Counted from the first letter of the stretch, positions 43,251-51,830 are shown. The stretch: 64,000 nucleotides of DNA from Afipia sp. (GCA_017308595.1 JAFKER010000007.1:393227-457226), one strand, 5' to 3'. Program-made: numbers and translations. Notes: generated by a model not told the origin, from the letters alone.

Positions 43251-44168
43251 TTGAACGCCGTGAGGTCGCTGAATTGGAGCGGCTGGGCGCGAGTTTGCGC
43301 CGCCGCGATCTGTCTTGCACTGCCTGGCCCAGCCACGCTCGGCGGCACCATTGGCGCATCCGCGACCCTCGAAGAGCGCAAACTTCCGATGACCTTCAAA
43401 TGGCACGATGCGCAGGTGTCGTGTGAACGCGATTGTGCTGGCTGGATCGGCGCCGTCGGCGTCATTACCTCCGACACACCGGCGAAGTTCGAAGAGTTCG
43501 CGAAGGATCGCAAGCTCAAGGGCGCGATGGTGGTGCTCGATTCCAGCGGTGGTTCGGTGCTGGATGCGATTGCCCTCGGGCGGCGCTGGCGCGGCCTCGG
43601 TCTGCGCACCACCGTCGGTCTTGTGATTTCAAGCGACGAGCGGCGCGACGTTCTTCCCGACGCCTACTGTGAATCGATGTGTGCATTCTTGCTGCTGTCG
43701 GGCAGCACGCGGACCGTGCCGGACGGCGCGCGCGTCCGCGTGCACCAGATATGGATGGGCGATCGCGCTGACGACGCGAAAGCCGCGACGTATTCGGCTG
43801 ACGATCTGATGATCGTCGAGCGCGACATCGGGCGTCTTGCCAAATACACCTTCGACATGGGCGGCACCGGCGATCTGCTGTCGCTCGCGCTCAGCGTGCC
43901 GCCATGGGAGCCGCTGCATCAGCTCACAGCCGACGAACTGCGCCTGACTAATCTTGTTACGCAAACCGCGATGGCCGATGCCAAGCCGCCTTCGGATGAG
44001 GTGGTGGGCAGTTCGGCGCCGAAAGTGCAGGATCGTGTCGTGAGCGTTCCCGAGATTTCATTGATCTCCGATATCGCTGGCAAGGACTCGCGCCGTGCAC
44101 CCGGCACGAAAACCGCAGAGGCCCATGCGCCAACCGGCGGCGCGGCGCCTGCCGCGGCAGAGCGGTAA
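43251..44168 (+). CDS. Periplasmic ClpP-like (COG3904-type) protein
   Basis: Starting at TTG 43251 (AAGGAACCACG directly upstream) the product is 305 residues with an N-terminal signal-like segment (residues ~10-38). The core resembles the ClpP/crotonase-like periplasmic family COG3904: VVLDSSGGSVLDAIALGRRW at 94-113 and ESMCAFLLLSGS at 141-152, where Ser142 corresponds to the ClpP nucleophile and GGS is the oxyanion loop. A proteolytic role is plausible but not shown, and no catalytic Asp could be assigned. The last 60 residues are Pro/Ala-rich and disordered. GTG/ATG starts further upstream lack a signal. Confidence 0.7.
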   Translation: MNAVRSLNWSGWARVCAAAICLALPGPATLGGTIGASATLEERKLPMTFKWHDAQVSCERDCAGWIGAVGVITSDTPAKFEEFAKDRKLKGAMVVLDSSGGSVLDAIALGRRWRGLGLRTTVGLVISSDERRDVLPDAYCESMCAFLLLSGSTRTVPDGARVRVHQIWMGDRADDAKAATYSADDLMIVERDIGRLAKYTFDMGGTGDLLSLALSVPPWEPLHQLTADELRLTNLVTQTAMADAKPPSDEVVGSSAPKVQDRVVSVPEISLISDIAGKDSRRAPGTKTAEAHAPTGGAAPAAAER

Positions 44169-44181
44169 TAAGGCCGCAACG

Positions 44182-44287
44182 CTGTCATTCCGGACGGGCC
44201 GCGCAGCGGCCGATCCGGAATCCGGAAGAGTTCATCTCCACAACTGCGGATTCCGGGTTCGCTCGTTTCACGCGCCCCGGACTGACG
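44182..44287. repeat. Palindromic intergenic repeat, family A
   Basis: Starts GTCATTCCGGACGGG and ends GCGCCCCGGACTGACG, with internal GATCCGGAATCC and GGATTCCGGG boxes. Copy of the element at 719-814. It lies between the convergent COG3904-type and IscU-like genes. Confidence 0.75.
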
Positions 44288-44305
44288 TCTTCTTTGTTGT
44301 TGCGA

Positions 44306-44779
44306 TCAACTCTGCGCGGGGGCGAGGGTGCCTGCGGCCTTGTCGTCAGAACTCTTGGCCTCGATCTGGCCGATGGCGTCCACCACCGCGTCGAATGTCA
44401 GCAGGGTGGAGGCGTGGCGGGCCTTGTAGTCGCGCACGGGCTCCAGCAGGGCGACATCCGCCCATTTGCCTTCGGGCGGTGCGCCGTTTTCCTTGAGCAT
44501 TTTGCGCACGGTTTCGCGCAGTTCGCGCAGTTCGGTGGCGTTCGAGCCGATCACATGGCGGGCCATGATGGAGGAGGAGGCCTGGCCCAGCGCGCAGGCT
44601 TTCACGTCGTGGGCGAAATCGCTGACCACGCCGTCCTGCATCTTGAGATCGATCTTCACGGTCGAGCCGCAGAGTTTGGAATGGGCCGTCGCAGAGGCGT
44701 CCGGATCGGGAAGCCGTCCCAGACGCGGGATATTCCCGGCCAACTCAATGATTTTCTTGTTGTAGATGTCGTTCAGCAT
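44306..44779 (-). CDS. IscU/NifU-N-like iron-sulfur scaffold homologue, cysteine set incomplete
   Basis: The 157-residue protein has the U-type scaffold fold signature: Cys37 in the SKLCGSTVKI block, where scaffolds have CGD, and Cys62 in the ACALGQASSS block. The third cysteine of IscU/SufU, expected in the last third, is not seen; the corresponding region reads ARHASTLLTFDAV. With two of three ligands and Asp replaced by Ser, canonical cluster assembly is doubtful. Such genes next to folE are common in this group, so a special role is possible. ATG 44779 has no strong ribosome site; GTG 44833 is the alternative. Confidence 0.8.
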   Translation of the reverse strand: MLNDIYNKKIIELAGNIPRLGRLPDPDASATAHSKLCGSTVKIDLKMQDGVVSDFAHDVKACALGQASSSIMARHVIGSNATELRELRETVRKMLKENGAPPEGKWADVALLEPVRDYKARHASTLLTFDAVVDAIGQIEAKSSDDKAAGTLAPAQS

Positions 44780-45029
44780 GGCGGTCGAATTGGCCCTTGC
44801 ATAAGACCCTTGCCCTTGGCGGTCGAGGTCCACAGCCTATATAATGGCCCGAATGCAGGAATAAACCGCCTGCATTCCAGCGATGCAGGGAAATATAGAC
44901 GGTATTTCTCCCGATTTGCTGCAATCATGCGCGGAAGGCGTCCGGCAGGCTCTATCTGAAGGCTGCTGCGGCTGACCGGTGACACTCCGGCCCTTGATCG
45001 CGACGCAGGGCCGGTCGAACGGAGACGAA

Positions 45030-45698
45030 ATGGACGCCATCATCAAGCCGATCCGCAGTGGCAAGCCGGCGGAGAAATCCGAAATTCCTGCCTCCGATTA
45101 CATGGCCTCGGCCATCGATCCAGGCATTGTCCGTCCTTCGCGCGCCGAGGCTGAAGCCGCAGCGAAAACGCTGCTGGCTTACATCGGCGAAAATACCAAT
45201 CGCGAAGGCCTGCTCGATACGCCGCGCCGCATGATCGAAGCCTATGACGAACTGTTTCAGGGCTATGCGCAGTGCCCGGCCGAAATTCTCGACCGCACCT
45301 TCGGGGAAACTGCCGGTTACGACGATTTCGTCCTGATGCGCGACATCGCTTTCCATTCGCATTGCGAGCATCATGTGATGCCGTTCTACGGCAAGGCACA
45401 CATTGCCTACGCGCCGGTGGATCGCGTGGTCGGCCTGTCGAAGCTTGCGCGTCTGGTCGATGCTTTCGCTCACCGCCTGCAAACCCAGGAGCATCTCACC
45501 GCGCAGGTCGCCGGGGCGATCAACGCCATTCTCAAGCCGCGCGGCGTCGCGGTGGTGATGGAAGCCGAGCACACCTGCATGTCGGTGCGCGGCATTGCGA
45601 AGAAGGGTGCGCTGACCCTTACCAGCCGCTTCACCGGGATTTTCCATGATAATCCGGAAGAGCAGGCCCGTTTCCTCAATATGGTCCGTGGCGTATAA
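45030..45698 (+). CDS. folE: GTP cyclohydrolase I
   Basis: Converts GTP to dihydroneopterin triphosphate, first step of folate synthesis. The 222-residue protein has the zinc motif [12 protein letters not shown] (Cys and His) and the third ligand Cys in [10 protein letters not shown], plus the [14 protein letters not shown] helix typical of type I enzymes. ATG 45030 follows GGAGACGAA. It is divergent from the IscU-like gene (250 bases between) and is followed on the same strand by hisI after 48 bases. The N-terminal 30 residues are family-variable. Confidence 0.95.
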   Translation: MDAIIKPIRSGKPAEKSEIPASDYMASAIDPGIVRPSRAEAEAAAKTLLAYIGENTNREGLLDTPRRMIEAYDELFQGYAQCPAEILDRTFGETAGYDDFVLMRDIAFHSHCEHHVMPFYGKAHIAYAPVDRVVGLSKLARLVDAFAHRLQTQEHLTAQVAGAINAILKPRGVAVVMEAEHTCMSVRGIAKKGALTLTSRFTGIFHDNPEEQARFLNMVRGV

Positions 45699-45746
45699 GG
45701 CTTTCCTTGCAGGGAAGGCATGACGCCTTCCCGATAAGGTGCCGAT

Positions 45747-46166
45747 GTGTCTACTGCTTCATCCACTCATTCACATGATGTCGAGGAAGGGCTGGATTTT
45801 CAGCCCAAATTCGATGCGTCTGGTCTTGTGACTTGCGTTGCCACCGATGCCACGTCGGGCGACGTGTTGATGGTCGCGCATATGAATGACGAGGCGCTGC
45901 GCAAGACCATCGCAACGGGCGAGGCCTGGTATTACAGCCGCTCGCGCAAGAAGCTCTGGAAGAAGGGCGAAAGTTCGGGTCACACCCAGCGCGTGGTCGA
46001 GATGCGGATGGATTGCGATCAGGATGCAGTGTGGATTCGGGTCGAGCAGGCGGGCGCTGCATGCCATACCGGGCGACACTCGTGCTTCTACCGCGCCGTC
46101 ACAGGTGAGGGCGGTGAGACGAAGCTGAGCTTCGTGGACGCTGATCCCGCAAAGGTCTATCGCTAG
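45747..46166 (+). CDS. hisI: Phosphoribosyl-AMP cyclohydrolase
   Basis: Opens the purine ring of phosphoribosyl-AMP in histidine synthesis. The 139-residue single-domain form is complete: [37 protein letters not shown], the metal-binding [14 protein letters not shown] and [11 protein letters not shown]. Start is GTG 45747 with AAGGTG upstream. It sits alone after folE rather than in a his operon, as is usual in these bacteria. Confidence 0.93.
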   Translation: MSTASSTHSHDVEEGLDFQPKFDASGLVTCVATDATSGDVLMVAHMNDEALRKTIATGEAWYYSRSRKKLWKKGESSGHTQRVVEMRMDCDQDAVWIRVEQAGAACHTGRHSCFYRAVTGEGGETKLSFVDADPAKVYR

Positions 46167-46189
46167 ACGCGGGCGCGAACGAATCGGCC

Positions 46190-46324
46190 TTACTTCTTCG
46201 GGATCCGCCGCTTGGCTCGCTGATCTTCGATGCTCCAGAACAGAGCGGTCGAAGTCACCAGCAGGCTGGCGATCAACCCCATAAAGGCCCATGTCGCGTC
46301 GGGTATGCTGAGTGCGCTAATCAT
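46190..46324 (-). CDS. Possible small single-helix membrane protein
   Basis: A 44-residue frame from ATG 46324: MISALSIPDATW, one hydrophobic helix (FMGLIASLLVTSTALFWS) and a basic end (EDQRAKRRIPKK), the layout of a small inner-membrane protein with a cytoplasmic tail. There is no clear ribosome site and homology is untested. It is convergent with hisI, whose stop lies 23 bases from its end. Confidence 0.35.
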   Translation of the reverse strand: MISALSIPDATWAFMGLIASLLVTSTALFWSIEDQRAKRRIPKK

Positions 46325-46414
46325 GCTTATGACAATGCAATGCGCGGGCCTTCGGCTATGTAGGCGCCGCATGGCAGCTCTATCCCGGACGCGAACCTGC
46401 ACCGGATGGCGATT

Positions 46415-46430
46415 TTAACCAGTCATTAAC
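46415..46430 (+). promoter_or_regulatory. Exact CtrA binding box upstream of the lytic transglycosylase gene
   Basis: TTAACCAGTCATTAAC fits TTAA-N7-TTAAC exactly, 48 bases before the ATG at 46478. CtrA commonly controls flagellar and cell-wall genes, which suits a transglycosylase target. Confidence 0.65.
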
Positions 46431-46477
46431 CATAATTGCGGCACCCTCAGGATGGTTCCTGGGGAGCGGGCACCAAT

Positions 46478-47464
46478 ATGGCTGTTGATACAACCACCAT
46501 CGGTTCGGGGCTGGAGTCCGCACGCGCGCAGATCGCGGGCGCGATCAAGAACGCCGCCAGCGCAACGGGCGCCAGTTTCGAATATCTGATCTCGGCGGCG
46601 AAGATCGAATCCAACCTCAATCCCAAGGCGCAGGCGTCGACGTCCTCGGCGCGGGGGCTTTATCAGTTCATCGAGCAGACCTGGCTCGGCACCGTGAAAG
46701 AGGCGGGCAACGCCTTCGGTTACGGCAAGTATGCCGATGCAATTACCAAATCCGACTCGGGCCGGTATTCAGTTGCGGACTCAGCGACTCGCGACGAAAT
46801 CCTCAAGCTGCGTGACGATCCCGCGCTCAACGCCGCCATGGCAGGGGTGCTGACCCAATCCAACAGTTTCAAGCTGACCGGAATGATCGGCCGCCGCCCG
46901 ACCGACAGCGAACTCTACATGGCGCATTTCATGGGCGTGAGCGGCGCGTCCAAGCTGATTAACAAGGCAGAGGACAGTCCCGGCCTGTCGGGGCCCGCGA
47001 TGTTTCCAAGCGCCGCCGCGGCGAACCGCTCCATTTTCTATAATCGCGACGGCAGCGCCCGCAGCGTTTCGCAGGTCTATTCGGTGCTGACCTCGCGCTA
47101 CGACGCGGCTGCGAACTCCTCAACGGCACGGACGGCCATGGCTGCAGCCGGGGTGACGCCGGGCTCGCGCGTGGCGGCGGCGATGCCTGCGCCGGTCGAT
47201 AATGCGGCCTATCTCTCGAGTTTCCCTCAGGTCCGCACAGATGCTCCCACTCAGGTTGCGTCGGCGCAGACCTCCGCACAGCCGGTTTTCCGCTCGCTCT
47301 ATCAGACCGGCGACCGCCCGGAGCCGGTTTCCAATGCCGTGCGCGAACTGTGGGGCAACAACACCGCACTGACCAATCCGTTGCCGGCTGGCAGCAAGGG
47401 CAAGACCGATGCACCGCAGGGCCTCGGGCTGTTCAGCGATTCCACCGGCGTATTCAGCGGATAG
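46478..47464 (+). CDS. Lytic transglycosylase (SLT-type) domain protein
   Basis: The 328-residue protein has an SLT lysozyme-like domain with catalytic Glu44 in ISAAKIESNLNPKAQ and the STSSARGLYQFIEQTW block at 55-69; the TDSELYMAHFMG helix follows. It cleaves peptidoglycan without hydrolysis. No signal peptide is visible, so export would need another route, for example the flagellar apparatus as with FlgJ-type enzymes (inference). The last 110 residues are Ala/Thr-rich and disordered. GGGAG precedes the ATG, and an exact CtrA box is 48 bases upstream, supporting a cell-cycle or flagellar role. Confidence 0.85.
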   Translation: MAVDTTTIGSGLESARAQIAGAIKNAASATGASFEYLISAAKIESNLNPKAQASTSSARGLYQFIEQTWLGTVKEAGNAFGYGKYADAITKSDSGRYSVADSATRDEILKLRDDPALNAAMAGVLTQSNSFKLTGMIGRRPTDSELYMAHFMGVSGASKLINKAEDSPGLSGPAMFPSAAAANRSIFYNRDGSARSVSQVYSVLTSRYDAAANSSTARTAMAAAGVTPGSRVAAAMPAPVDNAAYLSSFPQVRTDAPTQVASAQTSAQPVFRSLYQTGDRPEPVSNAVRELWGNNTALTNPLPAGSKGKTDAPQGLGLFSDSTGVFSG

Positions 47465-47560
47465 TTTCGCACTCCATCGCCCTCACCACACCAAGATCAA
47501 GGTAGGCGACTCGCCGCGGCCTGACATAGCCTCGGCGATCTCATCGCCGGATAAGCCTCA

Positions 47561-48286
47561 TTGATCTACGCCTTCATTCTCGTTGTCGGCCTGATAGCCG
47601 GTATTCTCGGCGGAATTGTCGGGACCGGCACGTCGATCATGCTGCTGCCTGTGCTGGCCTATTCGTTCGGACCGAAGCAGGCGGTGCCGATCATGGCCAT
47701 CGCGGCGATCATGGCGAACATGGCGCGCATCATGGCATGGTGGCGCGACATCGACTGGCGTGCGGTCGTTGTCTATTCGCTTCCGGGGATTCCGGCCGCT
47801 GCCCTCGGCGCAGGGACGTTGCTCGCACTGCCGTCAGGCTTTGTCGACATCGCCATCGGCGCATTTTTCATTTTGATGATCCCGTTTCGCCGCTGGATGC
47901 ATGCGCGTCAGTTCACGCTGCCGCTGTGGTCGCTCGCGGTCATCGGTGCCGCGATGGGTTACCTCACCGGCATCGTGGCCTCGACCGGGCCGATGACGGT
48001 GCCGATCTTCGTGTCCTATGGACTGATCCGAGGACCATTGCTTGGAACCGAAGCCGCCGTCTCGCTCGCCGTCTACATCAGCAAGGTGATCACGTTCCAA
48101 CGCCTCGATGCCTTGCCTCCCGACATCATTTTCAAAGGGCTGATTGCCGGATCATCACTCTTTGTCGGTGCCTTCATCGCCAAGCGTGTGGTCATGCGCA
48201 TCAACGCCGCGAACTTCCATCATTTGATGGAAGCCCTGATGCTGGTGGCCGGTTTGTCGATGTTCTGGAGTGCGTTTCATGGCTGA
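47561..48286 (+). CDS. TauE/SafE-family sulfite/organic-acid exporter
   Basis: The 241-residue membrane protein has eight predicted helices in two four-helix repeats; the family's GxxxGxxGGxxGTG opening is seen as GLIAGILGGIVGTGTSIMLLPVLAY, with the second repeat starting IGAAMGYLTGIVASTGPMTVP. Members export sulfite, sulfoacetate or related anions; substrate is unknown. It starts at TTG 47561 with GGATAAG upstream. It is convergent with the VOC-family gene. Confidence 0.88.
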   Translation: MIYAFILVVGLIAGILGGIVGTGTSIMLLPVLAYSFGPKQAVPIMAIAAIMANMARIMAWWRDIDWRAVVVYSLPGIPAAALGAGTLLALPSGFVDIAIGAFFILMIPFRRWMHARQFTLPLWSLAVIGAAMGYLTGIVASTGPMTVPIFVSYGLIRGPLLGTEAAVSLAVYISKVITFQRLDALPPDIIFKGLIAGSSLFVGAFIAKRVVMRINAANFHHLMEALMLVAGLSMFWSAFHG

Positions 48287-48326
48287 GAGCCTGATTCAAA
48301 TCTGACTCGCATGCCGTTGATGCGAC

Positions 48327-48752
48327 TCACGTTGGCAGTGAATCCTTTGCATAAAGTTCCGCGAATTCCGCACTCGGCGGGATCGGCTTGATCACGTCGA
48401 TCAGGACGCCGTTCGGATCTGCCGTGATGAAATGGCGCTGCCCGAAGTCTTCGTCGCGGAGCGGGATCAGGATGGGCAGACCGGCGGCTTGGGCTTTGGC
48501 ATATAAGTCGTCCGGATCTTCCACCTCGAAATTCAGCAGCAGGCCTGAAACCTGGCCTCGGCCTGAGGCGGGGATGGTTTGATGACTGCCGTCGAGGACC
48601 GCCAGATTGACCGAGGGGTCAACCTTCGAGCGGAGATGGACATACCAGTCGCTGCTGAAGGTTTCCTCAAAGCCGAAATGCGCGGTGTAAAAAGCGGAGG
48701 TAGCCGCAACTGCATCGGTCATGATGACGGGGTAATAGCTGGTGATTTTCAT
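48327..48752 (-). CDS. VOC/glyoxalase superfamily protein
   Basis: A 141-residue VOC-fold protein with two beta-alpha-beta-beta-beta units: [20 protein letters not shown] near residue 11 and the C-terminal [20 protein letters not shown] likely metal-ligand set is Glu and His from these units. It may be a glyoxalase, dioxygenase or antibiotic-binding protein; function is not determined. Start is Met 48752, because GAGGG is well spaced to it; Met 48761 is too close. It is divergent from a TetR gene across twin operators and probably repressed by that regulator. Confidence 0.85.
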   Translation of the reverse strand: MKITSYYPVIMTDAVAATSAFYTAHFGFEETFSSDWYVHLRSKVDPSVNLAVLDGSHQTIPASGRGQVSGLLLNFEVEDPDDLYAKAQAAGLPILIPLRDEDFGQRHFITADPNGVLIDVIKPIPPSAEFAELYAKDSLPT

Positions 48753-48774
48753 GATGGTCATCCCTCGCAAATTG

Positions 48775-48791
48775 ACATACAGTCTGTATGT
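48775..48791. promoter_or_regulatory. TetR-family operator, copy 1
   Basis: A perfect palindrome ACATACAG-T-CTGTATGT (8+1+8), 23 bases upstream of the VOC-gene start. It is identical in arm sequence to copy 2 at 48805. Confidence 0.85.
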
Positions 48792-48804
48792 TTCTTGGTA
48801 ATTA

Positions 48805-48821
48805 ACATACAGGCTGTATGT
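48805..48821. promoter_or_regulatory. TetR-family operator, copy 2
   Basis: A perfect palindrome ACATACAG-G-CTGTATGT whose last base touches the ATG of the TetR gene at 48822. Its centre is 30 bases from that of copy 1, about three helical turns, so two dimers would bind one face of the DNA. Confidence 0.85.
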
Positions 48822-49415
48822 ATGCAAGGTGGCCACTCAAAAGATTTGCCGCGCTCCAACCGCGACCGCACCGAAAAGACCCGCACAGCCCTGATGCAGG
48901 CGGCGAGGGCGCTGTTTGTGGACAAGGGCTATGCCGAGACCTCGACGCCGGAAATCGTTGCGGCGGCAGGGATTACGCGCGGCGCGCTCTACCATCACTT
49001 CGAGGACAAGCGGGCGCTGTTCCGCGCCGTCGTGACGGACGAGGCGCTCGCGGTCGCAAGTGCCATCGAGCTGGAAACACCTGACGGGTTGCAGCCGGTC
49101 GAAGCCCTGCTGAAAGGGAGCGTGGCCTATCTCGACGCCATGCGTGCGCCGGGACGCACACGCTTGCTGCTGATCGAAGGACCGTCTGTTCTCGGTCTTG
49201 CCGAGATGAAAAAGCTCGATGACGAGAATGCCGCGCGCACCCTGCGTGATGGACTGGAGGCAGCCATCGATGCGCGCGGACTGCCGATCGCGGCACTCGC
49301 CGATCTTTTATCTGCGTCTTTCGATCGTGCGGCCCTTGCCATCGATGCCGGCGAAGACGCGCAGGCGTATCGCGCAGCCATCGTTGCGCTGATCCGGCGC
49401 GTGGCCGCAGGTTAA
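48822..49415 (+). CDS. TetR-family transcriptional regulator
   Basis: The 197-residue protein has a TetR N-terminal HTH at ~20-65 ([22 protein letters not shown]) and a ligand-binding C-terminal half. The exact twin operators in the 69-base divergent promoter to the VOC gene indicate self- and neighbour-repression. ATG 48822 abuts operator 2 and leaves no room for a ribosome site; the leader could be leaderless, or the start may be TTG 48846, which has AAGGTGG 13 bases upstream. Ligand unknown; the VOC partner suggests detoxification. Confidence 0.9.
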   Translation: MQGGHSKDLPRSNRDRTEKTRTALMQAARALFVDKGYAETSTPEIVAAAGITRGALYHHFEDKRALFRAVVTDEALAVASAIELETPDGLQPVEALLKGSVAYLDAMRAPGRTRLLLIEGPSVLGLAEMKKLDDENAARTLRDGLEAAIDARGLPIAALADLLSASFDRAALAIDAGEDAQAYRAAIVALIRRVAAG

Positions 49416-49427
49416 TGAAACCTCAAC
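49412..49427 (+). promoter_or_regulatory. Near-consensus CtrA box
   Basis: TTAA-N7-TCAAC, one base from consensus, about 108 bases upstream of the DUF2336 gene. Weak evidence on its own. Confidence 0.25.
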
Positions 49428-49535
49428 AAACGCAGTCGTTTTATGGTGAACGTTTTCTTAAGTGTCATGGTTTACAGTTTCTGACAGTGGCGTCGCGTCG
49501 CGGTGCCTTGGCATGTTGCGTAAGCCGGAACACCC

Positions 49536-51086
49536 ATGATCGTTCGGCAGTTTATTACCTGGGTTCGGACTGCTCCCGCAGGGGAGCGTGCAGAGGCGAC
49601 GCGATGTCTGGCGCGCGCCTGGCTCCAGTCGGACCTGTCCGAGGATGATCGCGCGGCCGCCGAAGGCGCGCTGCTGATGCTCCTCGACGATGCCTCGCCG
49701 CTGGTTCGGCAGGCGATGGCGGAAGTGTTCGCTCACGCGATCGATGCGCCGCCTGCGATCATCGCCGCGCTCGCGGTCGATCAGGCTTCCGTCGCGCTTC
49801 CCATTCTCGAACATTCGCAACTGCTGCTGGATTCCGATCTGGTGGACATCGTTGCCACAGGAAACTCCGAAACACAGTGCGCGATTGCACGCCGCTTCGA
49901 TCTGCCGCCGTCGATCTGTGCGGCCATCGCGGAAGTCGGCTGCCCCGCATCGACGCTTGAACTCATTGAAAATCGCGCAGCGCAGCTTGCACCCTTTTCG
50001 GTCGCACGTATTGCCGAGCGCCACGGGCATCTGGCCGCCGTTCGCGAAGCGCTGCTGACCATGGACGACCTGCCTGCGGCGGTTCGCCTTGGCCTTGCGC
50101 AGAAACTCTCCGACACGCTGACGCAGTTGGTAACGGCACGCGATTGGCTTGCCCCGGACCGGGCGCGTCGCATTGCCGATGAAGCGATGGAGCGCTCCAC
50201 CGTCAATATCGCTGCACAGACGAGGGGCGAGGATCTCGCCGCGCTGGTCGCTCATCTGCGCTCCATCGGCCAGCTCAATGCGGGATTGATCCTGCGTGCG
50301 TTGCTGTCTGGCAATATCGAGCTGTTCGAGGAATCGCTGGTCGATCTGTCGGGATTGCCGCGCAGCCGTGTGGCCGCAATCGTTTACGACCGAAGCAGCG
50401 CAAGCCTGAACGCTCTGCTCGCAAAGGCGGGATTGCCGGCCTCGACCCACCGGGCGTTCCGCGTGGCGCTCGAAGCCTCCAACGAGATTGGATTCATCGG
50501 CACGGTTGGTGGGGCGACCCGGCTTCGCCGCCGCATGGTCGAGCGCGTGCTGACACAGTGCGAAACCTCGGAGACGGTCGCAGAACCGCTGATGTTGCTG
50601 TTGCGGCGCTTTGCGACGGAATCGGCGCGGGAAGAAGCGCGCCTGTTCTGCGACGACCTCGCGGCGGATGATTTTATCGGGGCCCTGAATGCCCATGTGG
50701 CGGAAGAGGCGGGCGATTACGACGCTTATCATGCCGTCGATAATGTGGGCAGCCATGATGCGGACGATGTTTTCATCACGTCCGAAGATGGCGACGCTTA
50801 CGAAATGCAGGATGCGCACGATGTTTATGCGACACATCCGCAATATCGTGACAGTGTCGAGACCGACAGCTATATCGATGAGTATGCCGCCGACGAATAC
50901 ACAGCGCCGGAGCCATATATGGTGGTCAACTCCGATCCGCTGTACGTCGACGATGTAGCGGCGGATGACGACGCTCCGCACGATGACGTATCCGTACAGG
51001 ATTATGTTGAGACCGCCATGGAGCGGTATGACGGGTATCATCGCTTTGATCGCAACTCTTATTACGATCGGCGGATTGCGGCTTAG
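49536..51086 (+). CDS. DUF2336 protein with long Asp/Tyr-rich tail
   Basis: A 516-residue helical-repeat protein; residues ~1-385 match the alphaproteobacterial family DUF2336, opening MIVRQFITWVRTAPAGERAE with leucine-rich helical pairs throughout. The last ~130 residues are strikingly acidic and tyrosine-rich (GDYDAYHAVDNVGSHDADD, DEYAADEYTAPEPY, ending RYDGYHRFDRNSYYDRR), a low-complexity, probably disordered tail. Function is unknown. It follows the TetR gene by 120 bases and is followed by repeat family B, then the Hpt gene facing it. Confidence 0.75.
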   Translation: MIVRQFITWVRTAPAGERAEATRCLARAWLQSDLSEDDRAAAEGALLMLLDDASPLVRQAMAEVFAHAIDAPPAIIAALAVDQASVALPILEHSQLLLDSDLVDIVATGNSETQCAIARRFDLPPSICAAIAEVGCPASTLELIENRAAQLAPFSVARIAERHGHLAAVREALLTMDDLPAAVRLGLAQKLSDTLTQLVTARDWLAPDRARRIADEAMERSTVNIAAQTRGEDLAALVAHLRSIGQLNAGLILRALLSGNIELFEESLVDLSGLPRSRVAAIVYDRSSASLNALLAKAGLPASTHRAFRVALEASNEIGFIGTVGGATRLRRRMVERVLTQCETSETVAEPLMLLLRRFATESAREEARLFCDDLAADDFIGALNAHVAEEAGDYDAYHAVDNVGSHDADDVFITSEDGDAYEMQDAHDVYATHPQYRDSVETDSYIDEYAADEYTAPEPYMVVNSDPLYVDDVAADDDAPHDDVSVQDYVETAMERYDGYHRFDRNSYYDRRIAA

Positions 51087-51105
51087 CGTCTAAAGTCAAA
51101 AATGG

Positions 51106-51231
51106 CGTCGTCCCGGCGAAGGCCGAGACCCGGACTCCCTGAATTTTCACTTTGAAGAAGATGCCAGAGCACCTTCCTGCTCCATCATCATGTCCAGTGG
51201 TTATGGGTCCCGGCCTTCGTCGGGACGACAT
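51106..51231. repeat. Palindromic intergenic repeat, family B
   Basis: Starts CGTCGTCCCGGCGAAGGCCG and ends CGGCCTTCGTCGGGACGACA, complementary outer arms, with GAGACCC and GGGTCCC boxes inside. Full copy of the element at 12179-12304. Confidence 0.8.
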
Positions 51232-51240
51232 CGAGCGTGT

Positions 51241-51822
51241 TCAGCCTTCCGGCACGATGCTCGGCGACATGATTGCCTCGAGATGCTCGGGACGGTCGCG
51301 ATTGACGTGGATCAGATACTCATCCGCCACGCCGCGCAGCTTCTGGCTCAGTTCGTCCGCCATTCCGATCGCATCGATGCGCGACTGTTCACGATAGATC
51401 GCCTGGATCGCATTGACATGATGCAGGACGAGGTCGCCCGGTACCTGCGCCAGATCCGGCGCGTGTTCGATGATCCGGCACAGGCTTTCGGCCGCAGCGG
51501 CGGCGGTCGGAAAGCCGAACGTTGCAGCTCCGCCTTTGATGTCGTGCGCTGCGCGAAAAAGCTCTTCGCGGTTTTCGCCATTCAATCCGTCGCGCGCGAT
51601 GGCAGCATAGGCTGCACTCAGCCGGTCGCACTCCACTTGCATCCAGTCATGGAATTCTCCGGACAGGGCTGCCAGCGCCTTCTCGGCGCGGGCGACCGGA
51701 TCGTCCGCTTCGTTCTCTTCGGCATACCGCACCATCTTGCGCAGCGGATTGGGCTGCGAGATGACCTGATGGTCGCCGAAAGTCTCAACCTTGATATCGG
51801 CAGGCGGTTTGCGCGGAGCCAT
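51241..51822 (-). CDS. Histidine phosphotransfer (Hpt) domain protein
   Basis: A 193-residue helical protein with an Hpt domain; His93 in FRAAHDIKGGAATFGF is the phosphate-carrying residue. It is likely an intermediate in a phosphorelay. It lies 8 bases downstream of a response regulator gene on the same strand, so the two form one unit and probably exchange phosphate. No hybrid kinase is in the window. The regulator would pass on or drain the phosphate from an outside kinase. Confidence 0.88.
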   Translation of the reverse strand: MAPRKPPADIKVETFGDHQVISQPNPLRKMVRYAEENEADDPVARAEKALAALSGEFHDWMQVECDRLSAAYAAIARDGLNGENREELFRAAHDIKGGAATFGFPTAAAAAESLCRIIEHAPDLAQVPGDLVLHHVNAIQAIYREQSRIDAIGMADELSQKLRGVADEYLIHVNRDRPEHLEAIMSPSIVPEG

Positions 51823-51830
51823 GGTATTTC

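Larger units (their letters stand above)
46167..46477. other. 311-base gap between hisI and the lytic transglycosylase
   Basis: Contains a possible small membrane-protein gene on the minus strand (46190-46324) and an exact CtrA box (46415-46430). Otherwise nothing is seen. Confidence 0.5.

Noticed and set aside
43032-43406. Minus-strand frame of 124 residues
   Set aside because: It runs antisense to the start of the ClpP-like gene and has no signal.
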